Below, piece after piece: positions 55,956 to 64,000 of a stretch of DNA of 64,000 nucleotides. Origin of the DNA: Pseudomonas yamanorum (GTDB lineage Bacteria; Pseudomonadota; Gammaproteobacteria; Pseudomonadales; Pseudomonadaceae); NCBI RefSeq assembly GCF_900105735.1, contig NZ_LT629793.1, positions 3,596,001-3,660,000 on the forward strand. The letters are read 5' to 3'. Within the stretch, counting starts at the first letter, position 1; each line of letters starts with the position of its first letter. Under the pieces are notes generated by a model. It was given only the letters and a program-made list of their open reading frames with translations, had not been told where the DNA came from and made no database searches. The translations under genes were made by a program, and so were the position numbers.

Positions 55956-57032
55956 ATGCGTCCTGCCCGTGCCCTGATCGACCTCCAAGCCCTGCGCCAC
56001 AATTATCAACTGGCCCGTGAAGTCACGGGTGGGGCCAAGGCCCTCGCCGTGATCAAGGCCGATGCCTACGGCCATGGTGCCGTGCGCGTTGCTCAGGCGC
56101 TGGAAGCCGAGGCGGACGGGTTTGCCGTCGCCTGCATCGAGGAAGCGCTGGAACTGCGGGCCGCCGGCATTCACGGGCCGGTGCTGTTGCTGGAAGGTTT
56201 TTTCGAAGCCGACGAGCTGCCGCTGATCATCGAGCATGATTTCTGGTGCGTGGTGCATTCGCTGTGGCAGCTGGATGCAATTGAACAGGCGCAGCTCAGC
56301 AAGCCGCTGACCGTTTGGCTCAAGCTTGATTCGGGCATGCACCGTGTCGGCTTGCACCCCAAGGATTATCACGACGCTTACCAGCGCCTGCTGGCCAGCG
56401 GCAAAGTCGCGAAGATCGTGCTGATGAGCCACTTCGCCCGTGCCGATGAGCTCGACAGCACCAGCAGCGAAGAGCAAGTCGCGGTGTTTGAAGCGGCGCG
56501 CCAGGGCTTGTCGGCCCAGGTCAGCCTGCGCAATTCGCCGTCGGTGCTGGGCTGGCCGAACGTGTCCAGTGACTGGGTACGCCCGGGTATCATGCTTTAC
56601 GGCGCCACGCCGTTTGGCGAGGACCAGGCCATCGCCGCGCGCTTGCAGCCGGTGATGACCCTTGAGTCGAAAGTCATCTGCGTACGTGAACTGCCGGCCG
56701 GCGAGCCGGTGGGCTACGGCGCCAAGTTCATCACCCCGAAACCGATGCGCGTCGGCGTGGTTGCCATGGGTTATGCCGACGGCTACCCGCGCCACGCGCC
56801 CACCGGCACCCCAGTGCTGGTGGCCGGCCAGCGCAGTCAACTGCTGGGCCGTGTGTCGATGGACATGCTGTGTATCGACCTGACCGACGTACCTCAGGCC
56901 GGGCTCGGCTCCACCGTCGAGTTGTGGGGCAAAAACATCCTCGCCAGTGACGTTGCCACCGCCGCCGACACCATTCCGTACCAGATCTTCTGCAACCTGC
57001 GCCGGGTGCCACGGCTCTATTCCGGCGCTTGA
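55956..57032 (+). CDS. dadX: Catabolic alanine racemase DadX
   Basis: DadX converts L-alanine to D-alanine, feeding DadA. The 358-residue product has the PLP lysine Lys34 in [11 protein letters not shown] and the opposing catalytic tyrosine Tyr254 in VGYGAKF. Position after dadA identifies the catabolic (DadX) rather than biosynthetic isozyme. It is downstream of the dad terminator-like hairpin and upstream of pauR. Length is usual. Confidence 0.95.
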   Translation: MRPARALIDLQALRHNYQLAREVTGGAKALAVIKADAYGHGAVRVAQALEAEADGFAVACIEEALELRAAGIHGPVLLLEGFFEADELPLIIEHDFWCVVHSLWQLDAIEQAQLSKPLTVWLKLDSGMHRVGLHPKDYHDAYQRLLASGKVAKIVLMSHFARADELDSTSSEEQVAVFEAARQGLSAQVSLRNSPSVLGWPNVSSDWVRPGIMLYGATPFGEDQAIAARLQPVMTLESKVICVRELPAGEPVGYGAKFITPKPMRVGVVAMGYADGYPRHAPTGTPVLVAGQRSQLLGRVSMDMLCIDLTDVPQAGLGSTVELWGKNILASDVATAADTIPYQIFCNLRRVPRLYSGA

Positions 57033-57073
57033 GCGGCACCCACGAATGGCGGATCCCGGGATTTAGGCCAAAG

Positions 57074-57121
57074 TGTTGTAAATACTGAACGCTGTCGCCA
57101 TGATAACGCTCAATTACAACA
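57074..57121 (+). promoter_or_regulatory. Inverted repeat upstream of pauR
   Basis: TGTTGTAA (57074-57081) and TTACAACA (57114-57121) are perfect inverted half-sites 32 bp apart, 28-75 bp before the pauR start. The extended form TGTTGTAAAT / AATTACAACA has one mismatch. It could be an autoregulatory operator of the XRE regulator. Confidence 0.45.
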
Positions 57122-57148
57122 ACGCCTGAATCCTAGGAGGCTCCTGCA

Positions 57149-57697
57149 TTGGACGTCGGCGAACGACTGCAATCCATCCGTAAACTGAAAGGTCTTTCCC
57201 AGCGTGAGCTAGCCAAGCGCGCGGGCGTCACCAACAGCACCATTTCGATGATCGAAAAAAACAGTGTCAGCCCCTCCATCAGCTCCTTGCGCAAGGTGCT
57301 GGGCGGCATTCCCATGTCGATGGTGGAGTTCTTTTCCGAGGAGATCCTCCAGGAAAAACCGACCCAGATCGTCTATAAAGCCAATGAGCTGATCGATATC
57401 TCCGACGGCGCCGTCACCATGAAACTGGTGGGCCGCGCGCATCCGAGCCGGGCGATTGCGTTCCTCAACGAGATCTACCCGCCAGGTGCTGATACCGGCG
57501 AAGAGATGCTCACCCATGAGGGCGAGGAAACCGGGATTCTGGTGGAAGGCCGCCTGGAGCTGGTAGTCGGTCTTGAAACTTTTGTGCTCGAAGCCGGCGA
57601 TAGCTACTACTTTGAAAGCACTAAGCCGCACCGTTTTCGTAATCCGTTCGAAGTGCCGGCGCGACTAATCAGCGCAGCCACACCCGCGAACTTTTAA
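57149..57697 (+). CDS. pauR: XRE-family cupin regulator PauR/PuuR
   Basis: PauR represses polyamine-catabolism genes and is relieved by polyamines in P. aeruginosa. The 182-residue product has an N-terminal XRE helix-turn-helix (about residues 1-60, GLSQRELAKRAGVTNSTISM) and a C-terminal cupin (about 100-180, EETGILVEGRLELVVGLETF, DSYYFESTKPHRF). The start is TTG at 57149, with AGGAGG eight bases upstream; no in-frame ATG fits. It sits between dadX and cycB, matching PAO1 PA5301 (from memory). Targets probably include kauB and the PuuB-like oxidase in this window. Confidence 0.92.
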   Translation: MDVGERLQSIRKLKGLSQRELAKRAGVTNSTISMIEKNSVSPSISSLRKVLGGIPMSMVEFFSEEILQEKPTQIVYKANELIDISDGAVTMKLVGRAHPSRAIAFLNEIYPPGADTGEEMLTHEGEETGILVEGRLELVVGLETFVLEAGDSYYFESTKPHRFRNPFEVPARLISAATPANF

Positions 57698-57814
57698 GAA
57701 AAGAGGCGTCCTGCCTATGTCGCAGAGACTCCCATAGCAGCATTCCGCCCTGCTGAATCTCCCCTTGGTTAATAGGGTTGTTTCGGCGCGGCGGGCTAAC
57801 CGTTATACTTTCGC

Positions 57815-57840
57815 CGCCTGCGAAACCGTGGCCGCAGGCG
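57815..57840 (+). promoter_or_regulatory. Hairpin in cycB leader, with upstream TATACT
   Basis: CGCCTGCG-N10-CGCAGGCG (57815-57822 / 57833-57840) lies in the expected cycB leader just behind a TATACT -10-like hexamer (57804-57809). The -35 is not clear (TTTCGG at 17 bases, TTGTTT at 20). Confidence 0.45.
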
Positions 57841-57867
57841 TGAATAGCCACCATTGAGGGTGAACGC

Positions 57868-58296
57868 GTGAACCTAATTATGAAAATGCTGGCTGCACCA
57901 GCAACCGTACTGGCCCTATGGGCTGTCAGCGCTCAAGCTGCGACCAATGATGAAATTGCCAAACGCCTGGAGCCTGTCGGCCAGGTGTGCGTCCAGGGGC
58001 AAGAGTGCAAGGGGATGGAAGTGGCAGTGGCTGCGGGCGGCGGCGGTGGCGCGAAATCGCCGGATGACGTGATCGCCAAGCACTGCAACGCTTGCCACGG
58101 TACCGGTCTGTTGGGCGCCCCGAAAATTGGTGACACCGCCGCCTGGAAAGACCGCGCGGACCACCAGGGTGGCCTCGACGGCCTGCTGGCCAAGGCCATC
58201 ACCGGCCTGAATGCAATGCCACCCAAAGGCACCTGCGCCGACTGCTCGGATGCCGAGCTTAAAGGCGCGATCGAGAAGATGTCGGGTCTTAAATAA
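57868..58296 (+). CDS. cycB: Cytochrome c5
   Basis: Cytochrome c5 is a periplasmic monoheme electron carrier. The 142-residue product has a signal peptide (VLALWAVSAQA), heme motif CNACH (Cys73, Cys76, His77) and Met117 as likely axial ligand in GLNAMPPKG. Four more cysteines (41, 47 and 123, 126) suggest two disulfides; the second, CADC, is typical of c5. GTG 57868 is taken as start because GAGG lies eight bases upstream; ATG 57880 is the alternative. A strong terminator follows. Confidence 0.94.
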   Translation: MNLIMKMLAAPATVLALWAVSAQAATNDEIAKRLEPVGQVCVQGQECKGMEVAVAAGGGGGAKSPDDVIAKHCNACHGTGLLGAPKIGDTAAWKDRADHQGGLDGLLAKAITGLNAMPPKGTCADCSDAELKGAIEKMSGLK

Positions 58297-58309
58297 ACCG
58301 ATCTTCGCC

Positions 58310-58337
58310 AAAAAAGCCGCTGACCAGCGGCTTTTTT
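58310..58337. terminator. Terminator after cycB
   Basis: AAAAAAGCCGC-TGACC-AGCGGCTTTTTT: a strong stem with six Ts on either strand. Confidence 0.92.
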
Positions 58338-58431
58338 GTGCCCGCGATTTGCCTTTTTAGGCTGTTCTTTGCAGCAAAGACCCGGCAAGCTCGGTCCAAC
58401 CCCAATTCATGGAATGTTCGGGAGAAGTCGG

Positions 58432-60354
58432 ATGGTGCAGTTGTGTTCAATCGAGCAAGCGGTCGACGACGTACTGGCACGGCTGCCGGCGCATATTCAC
58501 ATGGGAATGCCCCTGGGCCTGGGCAAACCCAACCTGTTCGTCAACGCGCTGTACCGGCGTGTCGCCAAGCTGCCGGATCGGGCGCTGACCATTTACACCG
58601 CCCTGGTCCTGGGCCGCCCCACCTTGGGCGATGGCTTGCAGAAGCGCTTCCTCGAACCTTTTATCGAACGGGTTTTCGGCGACTATCCCGAGCTGGATTT
58701 CCTCGCCGCCCTGCACAAGGACAATCTGCCGGCCAACATTCACGTGCAGCAGTTCTTCATGCAGCCCGGCAGTTTGTTGCACAGCGCCTCGGCTCAGCAG
58801 GATTACGTCAGCAGCAACTACAGCCACGCCGCCCGTGATATCAACGCCGCCGGCCTGAACCTCGTTGCGCAGCTGGTGGCCAGCAGCGCCGAACACCCGG
58901 ATCGCCTGAGCCTGAGCTGCAACCCCGACATCACACTCGACCTGTTGCCGATGATCGCCAAGCGCCGCGAGGCCGGTGAAACCATCCTGGTGGTGGGCCA
59001 GGTTCACAGTGATTTGCCCTACATGCCCGGCGACGCCGAACTGGGCATGGACGAATTCGACTTCCTGATCGACGAGAAGGACAGCACCACGCTGTTCTCC
59101 ACGCCGAACATGCCTGTAGGTTTCCAGGACCACTTTATCGGTTTGCACGCCAGCACCCTGGTGCGCGACGGCGGCACCCTGCAGATCGGCATCGGCTCCA
59201 TGGGCGACGCACTGACCGCCGCCTTGCTGGCGCGTCAGGCGGACAACGAGGCGTATCGCCTGTTGCTCACCGACCTGGATGTGTACCAATGGGCGCCGCT
59301 GATCAGCCATGAAGGTGGCGTCGCACCCTTCGCCCGTGGCCTGTACGGTTGCAGCGAAATGTTCGTCAACGGCCTGCTGGTGCTGGCCGACGCCGGGATT
59401 GTGCGGCGCAAGGTGTACCCGGACGTGGCGACTCAGGAGCGGGCTAACGCCGGCACCCTGGACGAAGCCGCGCAGACCGACGGCATTTCGGTGCACGGCG
59501 GCTTCTTCCTCGGCCCGCAAAGTTTCTACGAGCGCCTGCGGGATTTGCCCCAGAGCAAGCGTCTGGAATTCAACATGACCCGCATCAGCTACATCAACGA
59601 GCTGTACGGGCAGGAAGAACTCAAGCGTTTGCAGCGCCTGGATGCGCGGTTTATCAACAGTGCATTTACGGTGACGCTGCTGGGCGCGGGCGTGGCCGAC
59701 CAGTTGGAAGACGGCCGGGTGCTCAGCGGCGTTGGCGGGCAATACAACTTTGTCGCCCAGGGCCATGCGCTGGAAGGCGCGCGCTCGATCCTGATCCTGC
59801 GCAGCTGGCGCGAATCGGGGGGCGAGGTCAGTTCCAATATCGTCTGGGAATACGGCCACTGCACCATTCCCCGGCACCTGCGGGACATCGTCATCACCGA
59901 ATACGGGATCGCGGATTTGCGTGGGCAGACCGATGCCAAGGTAATCGAGGCGCTGCTGAATATCACCGACTCACGGTTCCAGGAAGACTTGATCGAACAG
60001 GCGCAGAAGGCCGGGAAGTTGCCGAAGGATTTCCAGCTGGATCCGCGGTTTGCCGACAACACGCCGGAGCGTCTGCAGGCGATTCAGGCGCGGCATCCAC
60101 GGTTGTTCCCGGAGTATCCGTTGGGCTGTGATTTCACCGATGAAGAGCGGGATTTGCTGCGGGCGTTGAACTGGCTCAAGAGCAAATTCAAGCTGACGGA
60201 GATTGTGGAACTGGGCAAGGCGGCGCTGGATGCACCGGAGCCGGAGGCGTTTCCCGAGCATTTGGTGCGGATGGGGTTGGATAAGCCGGAGGGGTTGAAA
60301 GAGGACCTGTACCAGCGGCTGCTGCTAGCGGGCCTACAAGCCACCGCGCACTAA
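58432..60354 (+). CDS. Acetyl-CoA hydrolase/transferase family protein (640 aa)
   Basis: The product resembles CoA transferases of the acetyl-CoA hydrolase family: the C-terminal half (about residues 330-520) has RISYINELYGQEELKRLQRL, GVGGQYNFVAQGHALEG and EYGHCTIPRHLRDIVITEYGIADLRGQ, which match the AcetylCoA_hyd_C signature. The first half (IHMGMPLGLGKPNLFVNALY) looks like a shortened or diverged first domain. It may transfer CoA between acyl groups; substrate unknown. ATG 58432 is preceded by GGGAGAAG. It stands alone, followed by a REPIN. Confidence 0.85.
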   Translation: MVQLCSIEQAVDDVLARLPAHIHMGMPLGLGKPNLFVNALYRRVAKLPDRALTIYTALVLGRPTLGDGLQKRFLEPFIERVFGDYPELDFLAALHKDNLPANIHVQQFFMQPGSLLHSASAQQDYVSSNYSHAARDINAAGLNLVAQLVASSAEHPDRLSLSCNPDITLDLLPMIAKRREAGETILVVGQVHSDLPYMPGDAELGMDEFDFLIDEKDSTTLFSTPNMPVGFQDHFIGLHASTLVRDGGTLQIGIGSMGDALTAALLARQADNEAYRLLLTDLDVYQWAPLISHEGGVAPFARGLYGCSEMFVNGLLVLADAGIVRRKVYPDVATQERANAGTLDEAAQTDGISVHGGFFLGPQSFYERLRDLPQSKRLEFNMTRISYINELYGQEELKRLQRLDARFINSAFTVTLLGAGVADQLEDGRVLSGVGGQYNFVAQGHALEGARSILILRSWRESGGEVSSNIVWEYGHCTIPRHLRDIVITEYGIADLRGQTDAKVIEALLNITDSRFQEDLIEQAQKAGKLPKDFQLDPRFADNTPERLQAIQARHPRLFPEYPLGCDFTDEERDLLRALNWLKSKFKLTEIVELGKAALDAPEPEAFPEHLVRMGLDKPEGLKEDLYQRLLLAGLQATAH

Positions 60355-60372
60355 CAAACACCACAAATCAAA

Positions 60373-60462
60373 TGTGGGAGCTGGCTTGCCTGCGATGAGG
60401 GCCTGACAGTCGACATCTCTGTCGACTGACACTCCGCTATCGCAGGCAAGCCAGCTCCCACA
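60373..60462. repeat. REPIN, GCTGGCTTGCCTGCGAT type
   Basis: Copies at 60373-60396 and 60439-60462 are exact reverse complements, 42 bp apart, between convergent genes. Same class as 18927-19007. Confidence 0.9.
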
Positions 60463-60501
60463 TTTTGAATTGTGTTCACTCGGGATTTGCAGTGCTGCAA
60501 A

Positions 60502-61131
<630 letters not shown>

Positions 61132-63141
61132 CTAGCGCTTTAACATCGCGCGTATATCCGCCAGGGCGGTATTGCCGCGAACGGCTTTGACTTCGGTTGG
61201 TGTGTCGTCGTTGCCTTCCCATGCCAGGTCATCCGGCGGCAGTTCGTCAAGGAACCGGCTGGGGGCACAATCAATGATCTCGCCGTACTGCTTGCGCTTG
61301 GCGGCAAAGGTGAAGGCCAGGGTCTGACGCGCGCGGGTAATGCCCACGTAGGCCAGGCGCCGTTCTTCTTCGATGGTGTCGGCTTCGATGCTGGAGCGGT
61401 GCGGGAGGATTTCCTCTTCCATGCCCATGATGAACACGTAGGGGAATTCCAGGCCCTTGGACGCATGCAAGGTCATCATCTGCACGCCTTCGGCGCCGTC
61501 TTCCTCTTCCTGCTGGCGTTCAAGCATGTCCCGCAGGACCAGCTTGCCGATGGCGTCCTCGACGGTCATCTCGCCTTCTTCGTCCTTCTCGAGGGTATTT
61601 TTCAACGCCTCGATCAGAAACCACACGTTGCCCATGCGGTAATCGGCGGCCTTGTCGCTGGAGCTGTTGGTGCGCAGCCAGTTCTCGTAGTCGATGTCCA
61701 TGACCATGCTGCGCAGGGCGCTGATCGGGTCTTCGCCGGCGCACTGCTCGCGCACCTTGTCCATGAAGCGCTTGAAGCGCGCCAGGCGATCGGTGAAGCG
61801 GGTGTCCAGGTGCTCGCCCAGGCCGATTTCGTCGGTGGCGGCGTACATCGAGATCTTGCGTTCGGTGGCGTAGTTGCCGAGCTTTTCCAGGGTGGTCGAA
61901 CCGATTTCCCGACGTGGGACGTTGATTACCCGCAGGAACGCGTTGTCGTCGTCCGGGTTCACGATCAGCCGGAAGTAGGCCATCAGGTCTTTCACTTCCT
62001 GGCGTCCGAAAAAGCTGTTGCCGCCCGACAGACGATAAGGAATCTGGTGGTGCTGCAGCTTCAGCTCGATCAGCTTGGCCTGGTAGTTGCCGCGGTACAG
62101 GATCGCAAAGTCGCTGTAGGGCCGGTCGGTACGCAGGTGCAGGGTGAGCAGTTCGACGGCCACGCGCTCGGCTTCGGCGTCTTCGTTGCGGCAGCGGATC
62201 ACGCGGATCTCGTCGCCGTGGCCCATCTCGCTCCAGAGTTGTTTTTCAAACTCGTGGGGGTTGTTGGAGATCAGTACGTTGGCGCAACGCAGGATGCGGC
62301 TGGTGGAGCGGTAGTTCTGCTCCAGCATCACCACTTTCAGGGACGGGTAGTCGTCCTTGAGCAGCATCAGGTTTTCCGGGCGGGCGCCGCGCCAGGCGTA
62401 GATCGACTGGTCGTCGTCGCCCACCACGGTGAACTGGTTGCGCTTGCCGATCAGCAGCTTCACCAGCAGGTATTGGCTGGCGTTGGTGTCCTGGTATTCG
62501 TCCACCAGCAGGTAGCGGACTTTGTTCTGCCACTTTTCGAGGATGTCGGCGTGTTCCTGGAACAGCTTCACCGGCAGCAGGATCAGGTCGTCGAAGTCCA
62601 CCGCGTTGAACGCCTTGAGCGTGCGCTGGTAGTGGGTGTAGACGATGGCGGCGGTCTGTTCCTTGGGGTTGCGCGCGTTTTCCAGGGCTTCGGCGGGCAG
62701 GATCAGGTCGTTTTTCCACGAGCCGATCATGTTCTTGATCTCGTCGACGCCGTCGTCGCCCGCGTATTCCTTTTGCATGATGTCGGTCATCAGCGCCTTG
62801 ACGTCAGTCTCGTCAAAGATCGAGAAGCCCGGCTTGTAGCCCAACCGCACATGCTCCTTGCGGATGATGTTCAGCCCCAGGTTGTGGAAGGTACACACGG
62901 TGAGGCCACGGCCTTCGCCACCCTTGAGCAGGGTGCCGACGCGCTCTTTCATTTCCCGCGCCGCCTTGTTGGTAAAGGTCATGGCGACGATGTACTGGGC
63001 GCGGATGCCGCAGCTCTGGATCAGGTGCGCGATCTTGCGGGTGATCACGCTGGTCTTGCCGGAACCGGCACCGGCGAGCACCAATAGAGGGCCGCCGACG
63101 TAGTTCACGGCTTCTTGCTGCCGGGGATTGAGTCGGGACAT
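61132..63141 (-). CDS. rep: ATP-dependent DNA helicase Rep
   Basis: Rep is a superfamily 1A helicase that clears proteins ahead of replication forks. The 669-residue product has Walker A LAGAGSGKTSVI at the N-terminus, motif II VDEYQDTN, and motifs GDDDQSIYAWRGA, QNYRST and MTLHASKGLEFPYVF (motif V). The ending lacks a UvrD-type long tail, so Rep fits. ATG 63141 is the conserved start. It precedes xpt. Confidence 0.96.
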   Translation of the reverse strand: MSRLNPRQQEAVNYVGGPLLVLAGAGSGKTSVITRKIAHLIQSCGIRAQYIVAMTFTNKAAREMKERVGTLLKGGEGRGLTVCTFHNLGLNIIRKEHVRLGYKPGFSIFDETDVKALMTDIMQKEYAGDDGVDEIKNMIGSWKNDLILPAEALENARNPKEQTAAIVYTHYQRTLKAFNAVDFDDLILLPVKLFQEHADILEKWQNKVRYLLVDEYQDTNASQYLLVKLLIGKRNQFTVVGDDDQSIYAWRGARPENLMLLKDDYPSLKVVMLEQNYRSTSRILRCANVLISNNPHEFEKQLWSEMGHGDEIRVIRCRNEDAEAERVAVELLTLHLRTDRPYSDFAILYRGNYQAKLIELKLQHHQIPYRLSGGNSFFGRQEVKDLMAYFRLIVNPDDDNAFLRVINVPRREIGSTTLEKLGNYATERKISMYAATDEIGLGEHLDTRFTDRLARFKRFMDKVREQCAGEDPISALRSMVMDIDYENWLRTNSSSDKAADYRMGNVWFLIEALKNTLEKDEEGEMTVEDAIGKLVLRDMLERQQEEEDGAEGVQMMTLHASKGLEFPYVFIMGMEEEILPHRSSIEADTIEEERRLAYVGITRARQTLAFTFAAKRKQYGEIIDCAPSRFLDELPPDDLAWEGNDDTPTEVKAVRGNTALADIRAMLKR

Positions 63142-63338
63142 ACAGAATTCAGGGAGTCATTGATCAAAAGGGCGGGCATTTTAACAGGCTGGCAAGATTC
63201 TGCTGCCTCTGAACGACAGTGTGACGTACCACTCGATCTAAATTTGCCGGTTTTGTTACTTTGCCGCAGGATGTGCAGGGCATTTAGGACTATTGTTCGG
63301 TCTAGCGCCGCACAGTGTGTATTTGATAACCCATATCA

Positions 63339-63367
63339 TTGGTCATTATCAGGTCGCACGTCATAAT
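63339..63367 (+). promoter_or_regulatory. Candidate sigma70 promoter for the GGDEF gene
   Basis: TTGGTC, 17 bases, CATAAT; 42 bp before the TTG start. It is in the 267-bp rep/GGDEF intergenic region (63142-63408), where nothing else is clear. Confidence 0.55.
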
Positions 63368-63408
63368 GCCCGCCGCCAACGAAATTTTGCAGAGTCTAGG
63401 GAGCTAGC

Positions 63409-64000
63409 TTGTCTACGCCTGTCGAACCCTTGCGTTTGCTGCTACTGGCCGATGAGCCAGCGTGGGCAGCGTTATTGCGCGAGTGCCTGGCGCCGATGGG
63501 CGACGGAGCTGTGCTGATCAGCGCGCCAAACTGGGAGTCTGTGAGCAATCTGTTCGACGACGATCACAGTGCGGTGTTGTTGACCACGGCCAGTCTTCAG
63601 CCCGGCCCCGGTCGTTGCAGCTTGCCAACGGTATTGCTGTTGGAAGAGGAACCTCTGGTTTCGCCCCTTGGCGTCAGCGACTGGCTGATTCTGAATGCAT
63701 TGGATGTCGATACATTGCGCCGGTGCCTGCGGCATGTGCGCGAGCGCGGTGTGCTGGAAAACACCCTGCAACGCCTGGCCGAGCAGGACCCGCTGACCGG
63801 CATCGCCAACCGCCAGGGCTTCCAGACCCTGTTGACCGCCCGCCTGGCGGAAAACGAAGGCCGTGGCGTCGCCCTCGGTCACCTCGACCTGGACAACTTC
63901 CGTCACGCCAACGATGCCCTCGGTCACCAGGCCGGTGACCGGCTGATCCTGCAAGTGGTCTCGCGGCTCAAGAGCCAATTGGAGGCCGGCGATCAACTGG
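63409..64000 (+). CDS. GGDEF-type cyclic-di-GMP signalling protein, 3' end outside window
   Basis: The reading frame is open from a TTG at 63409, six bases after AGGGAG, to the window edge (197 residues). The first ~125 residues resemble a response-regulator-like receiver (EPLRLLLLADEPAWAALLRE) but lack the usual acidic pair and phosphoacceptor pattern. A linker is followed by a GGDEF domain start (DPLTGIANRQGFQTLL, HLDLDNFRHANDALGHQAGD). The GGDEF active-site loop lies beyond the edge. In PAO1 the gene at this position (PA5295) is a GGDEF-EAL protein, from memory, so an EAL domain probably follows. Confidence 0.85.
   Translation, partial: MSTPVEPLRLLLLADEPAWAALLRECLAPMGDGAVLISAPNWESVSNLFDDDHSAVLLTTASLQPGPGRCSLPTVLLLEEEPLVSPLGVSDWLILNALDVDTLRRCLRHVRERGVLENTLQRLAEQDPLTGIANRQGFQTLLTARLAENEGRGVALGHLDLDNFRHANDALGHQAGDRLILQVVSRLKSQLEAGDQL

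Noticed and set aside
61399..63087. 562-codon frame opposite rep
   Set aside because: Shadow of Rep helicase; no family features.

Overview
This window is a high-GC gammaproteobacterial chromosome segment, almost certainly from the Pseudomonas fluorescens group. The evidence is the presence of crc, algC, dadRAX, pauR and a Pseudomonas H1-type T6SS cluster, the gene order, and six paired REP elements of the GTGGGAGC(G/T)GGCTTGC type in intergenic spaces. From memory, the order from about 19 kb to 64 kb follows the P. aeruginosa PAO1 block from roughly PA5346 down to PA5295, with losses and insertions. No tRNA, rRNA, CRISPR array, IS element or prophage gene was seen, and no gene looks broken. 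Genes cut by the window are tssA (left edge) and a GGDEF gene (right edge).

Region 1 (1-18.9 kb) is about half of a type VI secretion locus: tssA divergent from fha-tssJ-tssK-tssL-tssM-tagF-pppA-ppkA-tagT-tagS-tagR-tagQ. This is the membrane complex (TssJLM), the baseplate adaptor TssK and the complete threonine-phosphorylation switch. TagQRST senses at the envelope, PpkA phosphorylates Fha, PppA reverses this, and TagF represses independently. The sheath and baseplate genes should lie left of the window. From tssL to tagR, consecutive genes abut or overlap by a few bases, implying translational coupling. The fha leader is rich in GGA motifs, as expected for RsmA control.

Region 2 (19-34 kb) has an HDOD signalling protein, recG, oxyR, a ferrous-iron uptake operon (cupredoxin, FTR1 permease, P19-like protein) with a good Fur-box match, tonB-exbD-exbB, a nucleotide-sugar-epimerase-like gene, an unknown lipoprotein, ridA, spoT, rpoZ, gmk and yicC.

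Region 3 (34-44.7 kb) has rph, a DUF4870 gene, crc divergent from pyrE, argB, algC, dut, coaBC, radC, a peptide-binding protein and rpmB-rpmG.

Region 4 (44.7-58.3 kb) is centred on amine and amino-acid catabolism: a cupin gene, kauB (polyamine-derived aldehyde oxidation), an MFS transporter, a phospholipase D-like lipoprotein, a MocR-type regulator, a DUF1127 protein, a PuuB/PauB-like amine oxidase, a YkgJ-like protein, the lrp/dadA/ridA-like/dadX alanine module, pauR and cycB.

Region 5 (58.4-64 kb) holds a large acetyl-CoA hydrolase/transferase-family gene, xpt, rep and the start of a GGDEF-type signalling gene.
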